Shown: positions 49,310 through 60,199, counted from the stretch's first letter. The stretch: DNA of 64,000 nucleotides from Saitoella complicata NRRL Y-17804 (GCF_001661265.1 NW_017567003.1:310001-374000); one strand, 5' to 3'. Notes: a model not told the origin generated them from the sequence alone. A program made the numbers and translations.

Positions 49310-50617
49310 TCAGCATCCTCCAAATCGGCATTCCTCTTTGTCCCCCTTCTTCTTGTTCCCCTTTTCCTTCTCCGACTCCCATTCCTCTTCGTGAAGCGCC
49401 TGATTGTATTCTTGATTCATCTTATTCCAATCCTCCTCCTCTTCAGCCTCGGTCGGGACATACGTCGTCCTGATACCCACTTCCCAGTTAAGTTTTTCCT
49501 GGCCTTTTCTGCTTAGGTTTTCATAATCTTCTTCTACGTCGTAATTCCTGATTCCTCTAAATCCGACCTGGTGGCGAGGAAGTCTTTTGTGATAGCTGCC
49601 ATAGGTCCAGAACCGGAGCAGACCAAATTTCGCGAGCATGTAGAATGGCCACTTGACTTTGATCCATCGTCTGGCGATCGAGAATGTGGAGCGGTCAGGG
49701 AGGTACATGACGCGAACACTCTCATAATCGACGCCAAAGCGGGCTATGCCTTGCAAAAGTAGTTCATCTTCACCATGGGTCCAGCTGGAAGTGGTATCGC
49801 GATACGGCCATGCGTACATAATGTAACGTTTCCAGATATCAAGTGGTGACCGTCCAGGAACTGCTTGGCAAATTAACGCCCATTTTCCTGTGTATGCTCC
49901 ATATTTGATGATGGCATCGTGGATGGCTTTATCATCTGCTCCAGACCAGTGCTTGTTGCGCGGGAGCCTCGTGGTGACAACACCTCTTCCCTCCACGAAG
50001 AAATTTACATAGAATCTGCGTGCCAAGCCTGCAGGCGAGGGTATGGGTGTGGTGGTTTTGGTTATTTGACTCGGTGCAAGTTCTTTAAAGAATTCGGCGA
50101 CCTCGTCCCATTTCTCTCCTCTTTCGAGAACGATCTCATTCAAGAGTTTCTGACAGAATCTGTCCCAAACCACCTTTCTCTTTGGAGGGTCCGGAAGCAT
50201 GCGATCCAATACCGGCGCTTCTTCTGCGAACACTCTGGACCTGATGAGATCCTTGCGGAACTGACTATCGTATCTCCACCAGTTCGGGTTTTCGTGGTTG
50301 ACTTTTAGGAAGATCTCCTTGGGAACATCTGCGGGATTGGGGTTTTTAGGGTTGTAGTTCATTAGACCACGGTTATTCCACTTTTGTCGTTCAAACGCGC
50401 GGACATGAGATCCATATCCAGCAGCATCATACTCCAATTGTGTGGCTTCTTCTTTTGAGATTTCCTGATCTGACTCATCTTCAAGCTCGGACCATCGTGA
50501 ACCTTTTTGTGGCGATGGAGGCCCCGAAGTCGAGAGACATCGGCAGCATACTGAGGGTTTGAGCGCAGTTCTTGCCGCTAACCAGGCGAATGTCAGAGAG
50601 AGAGACCGAGATGTCAT
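49310..50617 (-). CDS. Myb/SANT-repeat protein with a mitochondrial-type presequence
   Basis: 435 residues. The first 33 residues (LSLTFAWLAARTALKPSVCC, RCLSTSG) lack acidic residues and end in a cleavage-like RCLS, as in mitochondrial presequences. Two clear Myb-like repeats lie in the middle: KHWSGADDKAIHDAIIKYGA with KWALICQAVPGRSPLDIWKR, and SSWTHGEDELLLQGIARFGV with RSTFSIARRWIKVKW. An earlier region (VVWDRFCQKLLNEIVLERGE, KWDEVAEFFKEL) looks like a third, weaker repeat. The C-terminus is acidic then Lys-rich. A Myb-type protein acting in mitochondria would be unusual; the targeting is inferred from composition. The true C-terminus may lie downstream of this stop. Divergent from U2AF small subunit (251 bases). 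Confidence 0.82.
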   Translation of the reverse strand: MTSRSLSLTFAWLAARTALKPSVCCRCLSTSGPPSPQKGSRWSELEDESDQEISKEEATQLEYDAAGYGSHVRAFERQKWNNRGLMNYNPKNPNPADVPKEIFLKVNHENPNWWRYDSQFRKDLIRSRVFAEEAPVLDRMLPDPPKRKVVWDRFCQKLLNEIVLERGEKWDEVAEFFKELAPSQITKTTTPIPSPAGLARRFYVNFFVEGRGVVTTRLPRNKHWSGADDKAIHDAIIKYGAYTGKWALICQAVPGRSPLDIWKRYIMYAWPYRDTTSSWTHGEDELLLQGIARFGVDYESVRVMYLPDRSTFSIARRWIKVKWPFYMLAKFGLLRFWTYGSYHKRLPRHQVGFRGIRNYDVEEDYENLSRKGQEKLNWEVGIRTTYVPTEAEEEEDWNKMNQEYNQALHEEEWESEKEKGNKKKGDKEECRFGGC

Positions 50618-50868
50618 TCAGACAATAACTGACAAAAAGGCTGCAGTAGACGCCTTCGTGATTCGGATGCTTTCTCGAACTTGCCCGTAAGGCTGTACGA
50701 GTTCGGCAACTGCGGCGTAACGTAGACAAGTGGCGCAGCAAGGGGCATTCGCCACATATATCGCAGGGCGCGTCGTACAACTCTTGAGACCTTCAGCAGA
50801 ACAGAAGCACTCACAACGGACAGTTGCAATCTTTTTCAAGTCGAATCTAAACCTATAATCTCGTCGTA

Positions 50869-51650
50869 ATGGCATCCTTCCTCGCGTCTATCTACGGTAC
50901 CGAGCAGGATAAGGTATGTCCTTCCCTCCTCACCTCGCCTCCGAACTCGCCGCCCTCTTCGAGCGCGGCCAGGTTCCGGGGTTCTCGTTATATCAAACTT
51001 TATGCTGACTGTTAATCATAGGTCAACTGCTCCTTCTACTACAAAATCGGTGCTTGTCGTCACGGCGACCGCTGTTCCCGAAAGCACGTTAAACCTTCTT
51101 ACTCGCAAACCATCCTCATGCCAAACATGTACCAGAACCCCGCGCACGACCCAAATAACGTCTTGAACGACCAACAACTACAAGCGCAATTCGATGCGTT
51201 CTATGAGGATGTGTGGTGTGAGTTGTGCAAGTACGGCGAACTTGAGGAGTTGCACGTTTGCGAGAACGTCGGTGATCGTGAGTTTCTCGAAGTCTTTTAT
51301 CCAGGAGGATGCTAACAGTGTTTTCAGATCTCATTGGTAACGTCTACGCCCGTTTCACGTATGAAGACGCCGCCCAAGCCGCCGTCGACGCTCTCAACTC
51401 ACGCTGGTACGCCGCTCGTCCAATCTATGCAGAACTATCGCCCGTAACAGACTTCCGGGAAGCATGTTGTCGACAACACGAGACCGCAGAGTGTATGAGA
51501 GGTGGATTCTGTAATTTCATGCACTCGAAGAAGCCGACGAGAACTTTGCAGAAGGAGCTGATCAATGGGCAAAAGAAAATGAGGAAGGAGATGGGTGTGG
51601 ATAAGGAGGCGAGCCGGAGTCCTAGTCCTCCCGCTACGAGGCGGTTCTAG
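50869..51650 (+). CDS. U2AF small subunit (U2AF35/U2AF23)
   Basis: A splicing factor that recognises the 3' AG of introns with the large U2AF subunit. Exons 50869-50913, 51022-51277 and 51328-51650 give 207 residues. First CCCH zinc finger: CSFYYKIGACRHGDRCSRKH. Then a UHM/RRM with FDAFYEDVWCELCKYGELEE, NVYARFTYEDAAQAAVDALN and RWYAARPIYAELSPVTDF. Second zinc finger: CCRQHETAECMRGGFCNFMH. A short RS-like tail (ASRSPSPPATRRF) ends the protein. Intron 1 (108 bases) is among the longest in the window. Length close to S. pombe U2AF23. Confidence 0.97.
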
Positions 51651-52107
51651 GTTGACGTAAGAGATTATCTGGGATGATTCTTGATGGAGGATATGTAATG
51701 TACATAGAATACCCCTCGCCGCGTCCTGTGAATATAGCTTTTTGCGGCCATCATATGTTCTTTTCGCTTCGTTTGATGTTTGTCCTCCCGAATACTTCCC
51801 TCCTTATGCCACTAAAGCACGTATTGGTGTTTGTGTCGGTATGTGCATGGGTGATGGTCCTGCCACCGTACCATTTCTTCAAATATCGTGGGAATATTAA
51901 CAGATCTGGATAAATGATTTGGAAGTTCACAGATAGCCGTCGGCGAAGTTACTGACCGATGACATACGTAGTTTACACTGCAGCCGCTTTGCTTGGATTA
52001 AAAGGGTACACCCACTTGCGTTTACCATATTTTCCCACGGACCCGGAACCTCACTTTTGAGCATTTCATTCTCCGCAATCCGCTACACCATATATGAAAG
52101 ATCGATA
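51651..52107. other. Intergenic, tail-to-tail
   Basis: 457 bases between convergent genes, AT-richer than its neighbours, no gene seen. Confidence 0.5.
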
Positions 52108-53788
52108 TCAATTCCTCGCCCAAACTACAACCTCACCCTCAATACTCACATCAGAATAATATTCAACTCTCCTTAGATCATCATCCATAACCTCGACCTC
52201 CGCCTCGCCTTCCTCTTCTGTACTGCAATTTCTCCATCCCACAGCCGCTTTTGTCGGTGGTATTCTAAACAGCTTCCCACACAAACTCCGAAATGCGCCA
52301 ACTGTCGTCCCCGGCACCAGTCTCTTCTCCAATGTCCTTGTCGGTGAAGAATTGAATGGCGGCGGTGAGGGATAGAACACCAGTTTCGTGTTTGGTACAC
52401 GACTTGCTAACGCACCACTCGCACTCCCCACTTTTCTTCCCGTGTTCTTCACCGTGGCATTCGAATCCGGCACCGAAGCACCGTATTTCGCTCTCAACTC
52501 CCCCAACCTCGTCCACTCACCACCCTCCCTCCCCGCCCTCGCAAGATACCACAACTCAGCCTGAACCCTCTCCTGCCCCTTCACATCCGTTCCATTCACC
52601 TCCCACACATTGGGTAACCGCGCGATGAGTTCCATCCGTCCCACATCTTCCCTGTCACGGGTTGGGGTGTAAAGAGGGTTATGCGCGACACGGAGGGAGG
52701 ATAGTGTGGGAAGGGCGTTGAGGGCGTCGATGTCAGACCAGGAGGATATTTGGTTTCGGGAGAGGTCGAGGGCAGTGAGGTGTTTGAAGGTTGGTAGGAT
52801 GTTTTTTGTTGTGGAGTTGGTGAGGGTTGTGAGTTTGTTTCGGGATAGGATGAGTGAGTGAAGGTTTGGCAGGGTGGATAGCCATGCTATGTCTTCGATT
52901 CGCTCCACACCGTTCCCTTCCAGATTAAGTACCTGCAGCGATTGTAAACCGTGTTGTTCAGGTAGTTTGTCTCCGGTGGCGGTTATGGTTTGAATGGCGT
53001 TATACCCAAGCTGCAACTCCCTCAACGCCGGAAAATGCATGGTAATTCGCACGACCTCATCCCATGTCAAATATGTCACGTTCAGCGTCAACAATTCCAG
53101 CTTTAGGAATGCGCCCTGCGGCACCTTTACCTCTCCTGTTATATGAAACCGATTCGAGTTCAGCCTCAACGTCTTGAGTCCCGGAAACGCCGCACAGATC
53201 CTTCCAACCTCGCACAGATCCGACAAGACATTCCAACTCAGATCCAATTCTTCAACCGCAAACCCCCCTGGGCAAACCTCGGCGAGTCTCTCTAGAGGGC
53301 CAGTGGTTGATATTTGGGAGTGCGTGAGTGTGATTACACGGAGCTTATCCAGTTGGGCAAAACGCTGTGACATCTTTGCGAATCCAACTGTAACGATGGG
53401 CTTGCCCGAGATCCATGAGGCCCGGATTTCTTCTACATCATTGTCGTTGGAGCTTGGGTCGTTCAAAGGGGCGTATCGTTCCAGGAGGGCATCGACGAAG
53501 GTTCGTTCTGAATCGGCTTTCTTGTTTGGTCGGATGAAGCTTCCAGCACCATCGATTCTGTGGACAATATTGTAAGCCTGGATGTCATAAGAGGGTTAGA
53601 ACGGGAAAATCGAACATGCATTGGAAATATGAGCGTCCGTCGTGGGCACCGCCATGTTTCCCTCGAGTAGGATCATCCCATTCGACGCCCAGCCATTCGC
53701 CTTTTGTACCGTCGACTTGGCCGACGTATCGAACTGTGGATAGATCCCCGTTGAAGCTCAAACGGTCTCCAATCCTGTGTTCGCTCAT
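52108..53788 (-). CDS. PAC2: Tubulin-folding cofactor E (TBCE/Pac2)
   Basis: TBCE helps form and take apart alpha/beta-tubulin dimers. Exons 53616-53788 and 52108-53557 give 540 residues. The N-terminal CAP-Gly domain has GTKGEWLGVEWDDPTRGKHG and YFQC, continuing after the intron with GAGSFIRPNKKA. Leucine-rich repeats follow (VEELDLSWNVLSDLCEVGRI, LKTLRLNSNRFHITGEV, NLHSLILSRNKLTTLT). The C-terminus is a ubiquitin-like domain with LKLRLVPG-equivalent RLVPGTTVGAFRSLCGKLF. The splice choice (donor 53615, acceptor 53558) restores the CAP-Gly glycine block. An in-frame ATG at 53824 would add 12 residues. Divergent from OMP decarboxylase. Confidence 0.93.
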
Positions 53789-53938
53789 TGTGTTGATCGA
53801 GGAGCTCAGTATTACGGGGTGCATTGTAACGTCGACATCACTTCACGTGACACCCCACCAAAAAGGCCCCACCACCAAAAACCTTAAATCTCCCTCACAT
53901 CCTCGATCTCCCATCGAGCCCTCATACAACACCACACC

Positions 53939-54727
53939 ATGTCCATCGTCAGGAAATCCTACGGCGAGCGCGCCAAGCTCTCCACTAACGACCTCTCCAA
54001 GAAGATGTTCGACCTCATGGAGAAAAAGCAAACAAACCTCTCGGTCGCAGTGGACGTCACCAAAAAACGCGAGTTAATCGAGATCGCGGATAAAGTCGGT
54101 CCATACATCTGTCTCCTCAAGACCCACATCGACATCGTCGAGGATTTCGACAACGATTTGGTCGAGCAACTCAAGCGTCTCGCAAAGAAACACAACTTCC
54201 TCATCTTCGAGGACCGCAAGTTCGCGGATATCGGGTCTACGGTACAGTTGCAGTACTCCTCCGGAATTTACAAGATTGCGTCGTGGGCAGATATCACCAA
54301 CGCACACCCGATCCCGGGAGAGGGTATCATCACCGGTCTCAAATCGATCGGTCTCCCACTCAACCGCGGTCTCCTCCTCCTCGCCGAGATGTCGTCCGCC
54401 GGCTCCCTCGCGACAGGTTCCTACACCGACGCAACCATCTCCATGGCCCGTCGTCACAAGGATTTCGTCATGGGATTCGTGGCGGGTAGGAGACTTTCTG
54501 ATCGTGAGGGCGAGGATTTCATCACGATGTCTCCGGGGGTTGGGTTGGATGATAAGGGTGATTCGATGGGACAGCAGTATCGGACGCCGAAGGAGGTTAT
54601 TGGGGCTTGTGGGAGTGATGTTATTATTGTTGGGAGGGGGATTTATGGGAAGGGGAAGGATGTTGTTAAGGAGGCGAAGAGGTACAGGGATGCTGGATGG
54701 GCTGCTTACCTTGGGAGGATTGAGTAA
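53939..54727 (+). CDS. URA3: Orotidine 5'-phosphate decarboxylase
   Basis: Last step of UMP synthesis. Single exon, 262 residues. [20 protein letters not shown] and [15 protein letters not shown] hold the phosphate- and orotate-site residues. The catalytic Lys-Asp set is in [39 protein letters not shown] and the phosphate-binding [29 protein letters not shown] follow. The loop before MSPGVG is short ([10 protein letters not shown]), as in budding and fission yeasts, and lacks the longer insertion I recall in Aspergillus-type enzymes. This bears on lineage but proves nothing. Confidence 0.97.
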   Translation: MSIVRKSYGERAKLSTNDLSKKMFDLMEKKQTNLSVAVDVTKKRELIEIADKVGPYICLLKTHIDIVEDFDNDLVEQLKRLAKKHNFLIFEDRKFADIGSTVQLQYSSGIYKIASWADITNAHPIPGEGIITGLKSIGLPLNRGLLLLAEMSSAGSLATGSYTDATISMARRHKDFVMGFVAGRRLSDREGEDFITMSPGVGLDDKGDSMGQQYRTPKEVIGACGSDVIIVGRGIYGKGKDVVKEAKRYRDAGWAAYLGRIE

Positions 54728-55030
54728 GTGTTAGTCTCTCGAATATGGATAAAGGTTTAGGAGATGATATGGTACATGCAACATGGATTGAAGCAAGTTT
54801 TGAGCGGCTCTTCTTGGCTACAGTTTGGTCTAGGTTAGAAAGATGTTGGTGAAGACGTTATAGACGAATTGACATAGTTCATGACTTTATCTTTCTCACC
54901 CATAACGATACGAGGTTCTGTCGTGACCCCGACGGGCTGAGTCCCTAGCCGCTTTCACCCACTGGTATTTTGCAGATCGGTCAATTCTATAATGCTCTTG
55001 CCGTCTTCGACCACATGCAATATCCCTCCC
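54728..55030. other. Intergenic, tail-to-tail
   Basis: 303 bases between convergent genes, nothing recognised. Confidence 0.5.
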
Positions 55031-55591
55031 TCACTTCGATTTGCTCTCCGTAGATGACTCGTTGCTTCCTGGTGCCGCACCTGCCGCTGAACCGTTCGGA
55101 ACCGCCAACTCGAAGATACTCTTCCCGTCATTCACCACCTTCACCAACCCTTGACATGCCTGATTAATATCCGTCCCTGGTCGCCCGATACCAAGCAACA
55201 ACTTCGCATCAAGTTCCACTGGACAAACCCACTTCACACCCCTATCCCTAATATGTACCACAACCGGTAACCCCATCAACCCCCTCGCTCTCCGTTCCGC
55301 TTTAGCTTTAACCGACTCCAGCTCCGTCCACCCAAGCGACTTGGCTTCATCCTCTTGCTTTACCTCCCCGATACCGCAGATTTGGAAGCATCGTGGTGCG
55401 GGATTTGTCGGTACGTATTTCACGTCGAGTAGGAGTGTATAGTGAATCGATCTTTCAGGCTTGTCGTATAATTCAAGGTAGTATGCTCCCAGTAAAGCAA
55501 ACGTGGGGAGATGTTGAGGTGCCCATTGTTGGAGGGATAGAGTGATTGCAGCTTCGCTTTCGGTGAGCTGGTCGTACGGTGATGAAGACAT
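55031..55591 (-). CDS. Unknown small soluble protein
   Basis: 186 residues, single exon, not recognised. The first 150 residues look folded (TESEAAITLSLQQWAPQHLP, YYLELYDKPERSIHYTLLLD, APRCFQICGIGEVKQEDEAK, RARGLMGLPVVVHIRDRGVK). The last 25 are Ser/Gly/Ala-rich and disordered. Two cysteines in RCFQICG and one in VKWVCPVEL could be structural. There is no signal or membrane segment. Its start is only 48 bases from that of PEX19 on the other strand. Confidence 0.72.
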   Translation of the reverse strand: MSSSPYDQLTESEAAITLSLQQWAPQHLPTFALLGAYYLELYDKPERSIHYTLLLDVKYVPTNPAPRCFQICGIGEVKQEDEAKSLGWTELESVKAKAERRARGLMGLPVVVHIRDRGVKWVCPVELDAKLLLGIGRPGTDINQACQGLVKVVNDGKSIFELAVPNGSAAGAAPGSNESSTESKSK

Positions 55592-55639
55592 TTTAGGAAT
55601 TGTTCTTGTTCGAGGGCCATTGCCTTTTGGATATCATGG
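55592..55639. promoter_or_regulatory. 48-base gap between divergent starts
   Basis: The shortest divergent gap in the window. Promoter elements or leaders of both genes must overlap the neighbouring gene, unless PEX19 starts at its second methionine (55739). Confidence 0.6.
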
Positions 55640-56647
55640 ATGGCTGAGTCGCTGAGCCACTCTCACTCTCCCGCACCCCGCAACGCAATACGGCCGCCGA
55701 ACCCAGCTGCTGGACAGACAGGAGGAGACCAATCTGAAATGTCGAACGTCGAAGACGAACTCGATGACCTCGATGATATTCTCGACGAATTCAATGCACC
55801 TGCGCCCTCAACGTCAACATACCCCTCCAAACCCGTACCACCGCCCGCAACCATTCCCAAAACCTCCACCTCCGCACCAACAACAGGCGCCGCAGCCGGA
55901 GCTGGAGCTGGAGCAGGACTACCAGGACTTCCGGAAGATGACGAATTTTCACAACAGCTTCAAGCAGGCATGGAAGACTTCATGCGCTCCCTCGAAGAAG
56001 ACCCCGAGACGCGTAAAGAATTCGAGACCTTGATGAAGCAAATGGGAGACATGACCGCCGGCGCAGGCGGCGCAGACTCCAACAAACCACCCAAATCGCC
56101 TGCACCGCCGACTCCCTCCTCCGAGACGGGTGCGGGAACGAAGAAAACGTTTCAAGAAACCATTCAGGAAACGATGGGCCGCATGAAATCATCCGATCAG
56201 GAAGCGAAGGAGAGTATCGAGGGAAGTGAGACGGATGCCTTTTTGGCCGAGATGATGGCCCAACTCTCCTCCACGGCTGGCTCTACCTCCGAAGAGGATT
56301 TCCTGACGTCCATGATGTCACAACTCCTCTCCCGCTCCATCCTCTACGAGCCCCTCCACGAGTTATCAACCTCCTACCCAGCCTGGATCGCCTCCCACCC
56401 ATCCGATCCCAAGATCGAGACATATAAAAAACAGGCGGAGGTTGTGAGGCAGATTGTGGAGGAGTTTGAGAAGGAGAGCTATAGTGATGAGGATGCGGAG
56501 GCAAGGGAGAAGGTGTTGGGGTTGATGATGGAGATGCAGGAGATGGGGAGTCCGCCGGTTGAGATTATGGGGGATGTGGGGGAGTTGGGGCCGTTGGGTA
56601 TGGGTGGGTTGCCGGGGACGGAGGGGAAGGATTGTGTGATTATGTGA
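55640..56647 (+). CDS. PEX19: PEX19, peroxisomal membrane-protein chaperone
   Basis: PEX19 carries newly made peroxisomal membrane proteins to PEX3. 335 residues, single exon. After a short leader the PEX3-binding start SNVEDELDDLDDILDEF appears (the ATG at 55739 is an alternative start). An Ala/Pro linker follows. The helical C-terminal cargo domain contains FSQQLQAGMEDFMRSLEEDP, LLSRSILYEPLHELSTSYPA, YKKQAEVVRQIVEEFEKESY and LGLMMEMQEMGSPPVEIMGD. It ends CVIM, a CaaX farnesylation box, as expected for the family. Confidence 0.96.
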   Translation: MAESLSHSHSPAPRNAIRPPNPAAGQTGGDQSEMSNVEDELDDLDDILDEFNAPAPSTSTYPSKPVPPPATIPKTSTSAPTTGAAAGAGAGAGLPGLPEDDEFSQQLQAGMEDFMRSLEEDPETRKEFETLMKQMGDMTAGAGGADSNKPPKSPAPPTPSSETGAGTKKTFQETIQETMGRMKSSDQEAKESIEGSETDAFLAEMMAQLSSTAGSTSEEDFLTSMMSQLLSRSILYEPLHELSTSYPAWIASHPSDPKIETYKKQAEVVRQIVEEFEKESYSDEDAEAREKVLGLMMEMQEMGSPPVEIMGDVGELGPLGMGGLPGTEGKDCVIM

Positions 56648-56993
56648 GAAGTGTGCCACGGTCAAGATACGGAGGGAATAACCTAGGATCGTGAGCGACC
56701 ATTCGGGTTTGAGGTGGGGTGTAATTGAGTCCGGGGTACAGAGCTTGAACGAAGGAAGAAAGAAAGGAGGGCGGTACTATGATATACTGACATATACTGA
56801 GGCAATTGAGTGAAGAAATTTCTATGATTTTTATATACCTACAGTATGTAAGCATCCAGACCCGAAATGCACCAAACAGGTTAACCGTGCGTCCCCGGAT
56901 TAACCGTGCATGCACCAGTCGAACCTTAACAAACCCGAACAAACAACTAAACCGCCAACCCTTTGGCTCACCTTAACTTATTCTTATCCACCC
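56648..56993. other. Intergenic, PPPDE gene promoter
   Basis: 346 bases; contains a duplicated GGATTAACCGTGC / GGTTAACCGTGC motif near 56878-56908, otherwise nothing recognised. Confidence 0.45.
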
Positions 56994-57955
56994 ATGCCAA
57001 TCCTTGCAGGTGCTCAATTGACGCCTGTGGTCCGTCTTCCCTCATCCTCTACCCCTCCGGATACACGTTGCTAACTTTGGCTGAACAGTACCTCAACATC
57101 TACGACCTCCTCCCACCAACCTCCTTGATTTCCACCTTCATCTGGACCTGCGGTCTCTCCCTCCTACACACCTCCATCGAAGTCCACGGTAAAGAATACC
57201 AATTCGGGGGGCACGACGTCAAGGAGTTAACCGGGGTATATGCCACACCACCCAACCTCGCCGACGCGGAAGGTGTTGCAAGGATAACGACAGGGGGTGT
57301 TGATTTAGGTGAGAGGAAAGCGCCAGAGGGTGCGCATTGGAGGGAGACCAGGGTATTGGGGTGGACGTCCTTGACGGCGCCGGAGGTGAAGGCGATCGTG
57401 GCGGAGTTGGGGATGGGGTTCTTGGGGGTCGAGTATGATTTACTACGGAAGAATTGTAATCACTTCACGGCAGCGTTCGCGGCGGGGTTAAGTCCGTATT
57501 GTGCTGAGGCTCTCATCGTACCGGAGTGGATCAATCGCGCGGCGGAGTTGGCGGTGAAGTGTCCGTGTATCGTGCCCTCGAGCTGGATTGAGCCGCCTGA
57601 GTTGGAGGATGGAGAGGAAGAGGACGAGGAGGAGAGGACAGGGTCGAGTGTGTTTGGGAAGGATGTGGAGAACCCGGGGTTCGTGTCACGGGATTCGTAT
57701 GGTTCAGAAAGTGGGGGTGGGTCGAGGCGGAGTGGGACTCCTGGGGAGATGTTTGGGGGGCCTGATATTTGTAGGATTAACGACGAGGAGGATGACGGAC
57801 ATTATGCCAATGAGGGAACGAGTTTGATCACGCCGACTGGGAGTACGGTGTCGAGGGGGGATAGCGTTGTGGAGGCCTTGCCAAGAAGTGAAAGAGTGCC
57901 GGTGGACAGGGGTGTGAGAATTGTCCCGGGGAGAGCACGAGCTCAAGGGAGATGA
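56994..57955 (+). CDS. PPPDE/DeSI-type cysteine peptidase
   Basis: Papain-fold peptidases of this family remove SUMO or ubiquitin from substrates. Exons 56994-57029 and 57089-57955 give 300 residues. The start of the domain is TPVYLNIYDLLPP, joined across the intron. The catalytic His is in CGLSLLHTSIEVHGKEYQFG and the catalytic Cys in YDLLRKNCNHFTAAFAAGLS. After VPEWINRAAELA comes a disordered acidic tail. The donor used is GTG|GTCCGT; an earlier GCAG|GTGCTC would shift the frame. Substrate unknown. Confidence 0.88.
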
Positions 57956-58142
57956 GGATTAACTCAAGTGGGACCTCGCGAATACACGAAACGAGATATG
58001 AACCATCTGGAAGATGGGTAAGGAACAATGGTATCGTCAGGCGTTGGGACTGTTCTTCGTTTTATTCAAGCATACATGGTATAGAAAATCGCGAGCTGGT
58101 CTTCGCATTCACCCATAACAATTCTTACATCATTTTCCTTTC

Positions 58143-59278
58143 TTACAACTCGTCCTTCCCAGTCGCCTCCTGCCTCCATGCAACCGGCAACTCTTCTCTC
58201 TTAACCTCCCCAATCCTCACAGCCTCCATCCATTCCTCCACAGCCAACGTATCATCCATCTTCGTCACCATCCACTTCTTCCTCAAATTTACGGTCGTAA
58301 TCTCCTCGAGCCCCAAGTCACCGGCAACCTGATACACCTCAACCCCAGCCAACTTCGGACTCTCCACCAACTCATCCACCACCAACCCCGCCGACGCCGG
58401 AACGAGTAAACAAGTCTTCCTCCCACACACCTCTCTCAACTGTCCAAGCGACGAGACAACCGCACGAGGTGGGGTCAACGCCTTCAATAGAAATGCCGCG
58501 ATGGGGCCGAATGTCATATCGCCTTCATACACCCTCGTCTGAGCCCCAGAACCGCCATCCCCGAAGACCACTTTCGCTGCATCCCCTTCGAACGCAGCGA
58601 GTGAAGGGAGTTTCTTCGCATCGTCGTGTGTGAGATATCCAACCCCCACCCCCGAAAAATGCGCAGCGAGTGCTTTCACAACCAACGGAACCTTCCCCCT
58701 CTTCCCTCCTTTCTTCCCCACCACAACGACACTCTTTCCCCCGTCCTTTCCTTGCAGTACCTCACCGATTCGCTTCCCGGTGAGCAGTCTCCCAGGCATC
58801 CACCCCCTCATCGCACCAACGATCCCCTCCACCGTTCTCTGCCCGCCATACTCCTCAACCCTGCCTACCCCGCCTCCCTTCCCAGCCCACACCGCTTTGA
58901 GGGTAGGATACCCCCTAACACCCCACTCCCCACACATCTCCTGCTCTTGAGTACAATCAACGGCAGCGAGCGTCACGTTTGCGTGTGTGGAGAGATGGTG
59001 GGCCGCACGGGCGTAGATTGGAGCGAGGGATTTGCAGTGGCCGCACCAGGGGGCGTAGAATTCGATTAGAGTTGGGAGGGAGGGGTGGAGGGTGGGTGTG
59101 AGGGTTCGGGGGGTTAGATCTAGTTGCGGGTGTTAGCTGTGATCGGGAAGGAGGGTGGGGGGATGGGGAGGGGCGTACGTTTGACGGCATCTTTTGAGGT
59201 GTAGAGCGCGTTGGTGGAGGATGCGAGGAAGAGGAGAGCGAGGGTCACCACACAGAGGAATACTGATCGAAGAATCAT
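58143..59278 (-). CDS. ER protein disulphide isomerase-like protein (MPD1/P5-like)
   Basis: Exons 59179-59278 and 58143-59119 give 358 residues. A signal peptide (SVFLCVVTLALLFLASSTNA) opens the protein. One thioredoxin domain follows with FYAPWCGHCKSLAPIYARAA and the cis-proline RGYPTLKAVW. The remaining 220 residues are a thioredoxin-like part without a second CxxC. KDEL is at the C-terminus, so the protein should be retained in the ER. One active domain and about 350 residues fit the MPD1/P5-like group. CGRKTC in the second half is a further pair of cysteines. Confidence 0.9.
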
Positions 59279-59546
59279 TGAGGAGGTGGAGAGGTGTCGT
59301 GTGTGGTCAGCGGTGGAAATAAGGTTTACGCTACGCTGCTGGGACGAGGCATGTGCGTACACGTGAATCACAAATAGTTATATGGTATTTTTGTTGTTTA
59401 TTACTGGTTTCTTGTCGTAAATATGCTTTTCATCGTTCATCCCTCAATCCGCGATCTCGACCATAACCGCATTAACACTTGCAACCTTGAACTCACACTC
59501 CTCCTCATAGGACATATCCCCCCACCTCCTTTTCCCTTTGACTCAC

Positions 59547-60199
59547 TCAATCATTCCTCGCCATCTCCTTCGCCTGAGCCTTAACCCTCCTCTCATACCC
59601 TTCCCTATCCTTCTTAAACATCGTATACGCCTCCGCCTGCGCCGGACTCTCCGGGTTCGGGTTATCCAACAAATCTTGGACACCGAGTAGGATTTGTTTT
59701 ATGGTGATAGCGGGTTTCCAGCCTTCTTCTTCGTTTAGGATGGAGAGGCAGACGGTGCCGGAGGGGTAGACGTTGGGGTGGAAGAGAGGGGGGGTGAATT
59801 TGCATTTGGGGGGTTTGGAGGGGTATTCTGAGGGATGAGTTAGAGGGTGTTGTTCAAATGGTTGGAGAGTCCGGTGCATGCAATGCAGCGACATGAAGGA
59901 CGACAGCGCCATAGGGCGCAGAGGGGGGAGGAGTATACCTTCGGGAAAGCTCATGGTCAACCTGTACAACCCACCCTCCCACAACGTCCCAATCTTCCCC
60001 GGAATCCCAACACTCCAGTTCATGAGATCCATACCACCATCTTCCGCTTTATTCGGTTTCGCCCAGAATCCGAATGGGTGGTCCCGTCGCCACTGCTTGC
60101 GTTCCTCTGCGCATCTCTGTCATTCAAACCATTCTTCTCCGTGCACAGAACCCAGGTCGACAACGTACCTTGGAGACGATTCCGCGAGAGACCTGACAT
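59547..60199 (-). CDS. UBC9: UBC9, SUMO-conjugating enzyme E2
   Basis: The only SUMO E2 in most fungi, nuclear. Exons 60169-60199, 59939-60106 and 59547-59827 give 159 residues, the usual length. It starts [20 protein letters not shown], with FGFWAKP. The E2 core has [40 protein letters not shown] and the catalytic Cys in [16 protein letters not shown], then [12 protein letters not shown]. Introns keep frame; the second is 111 bases. Divergent from RPB12 (156 bases). Confidence 0.97.
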
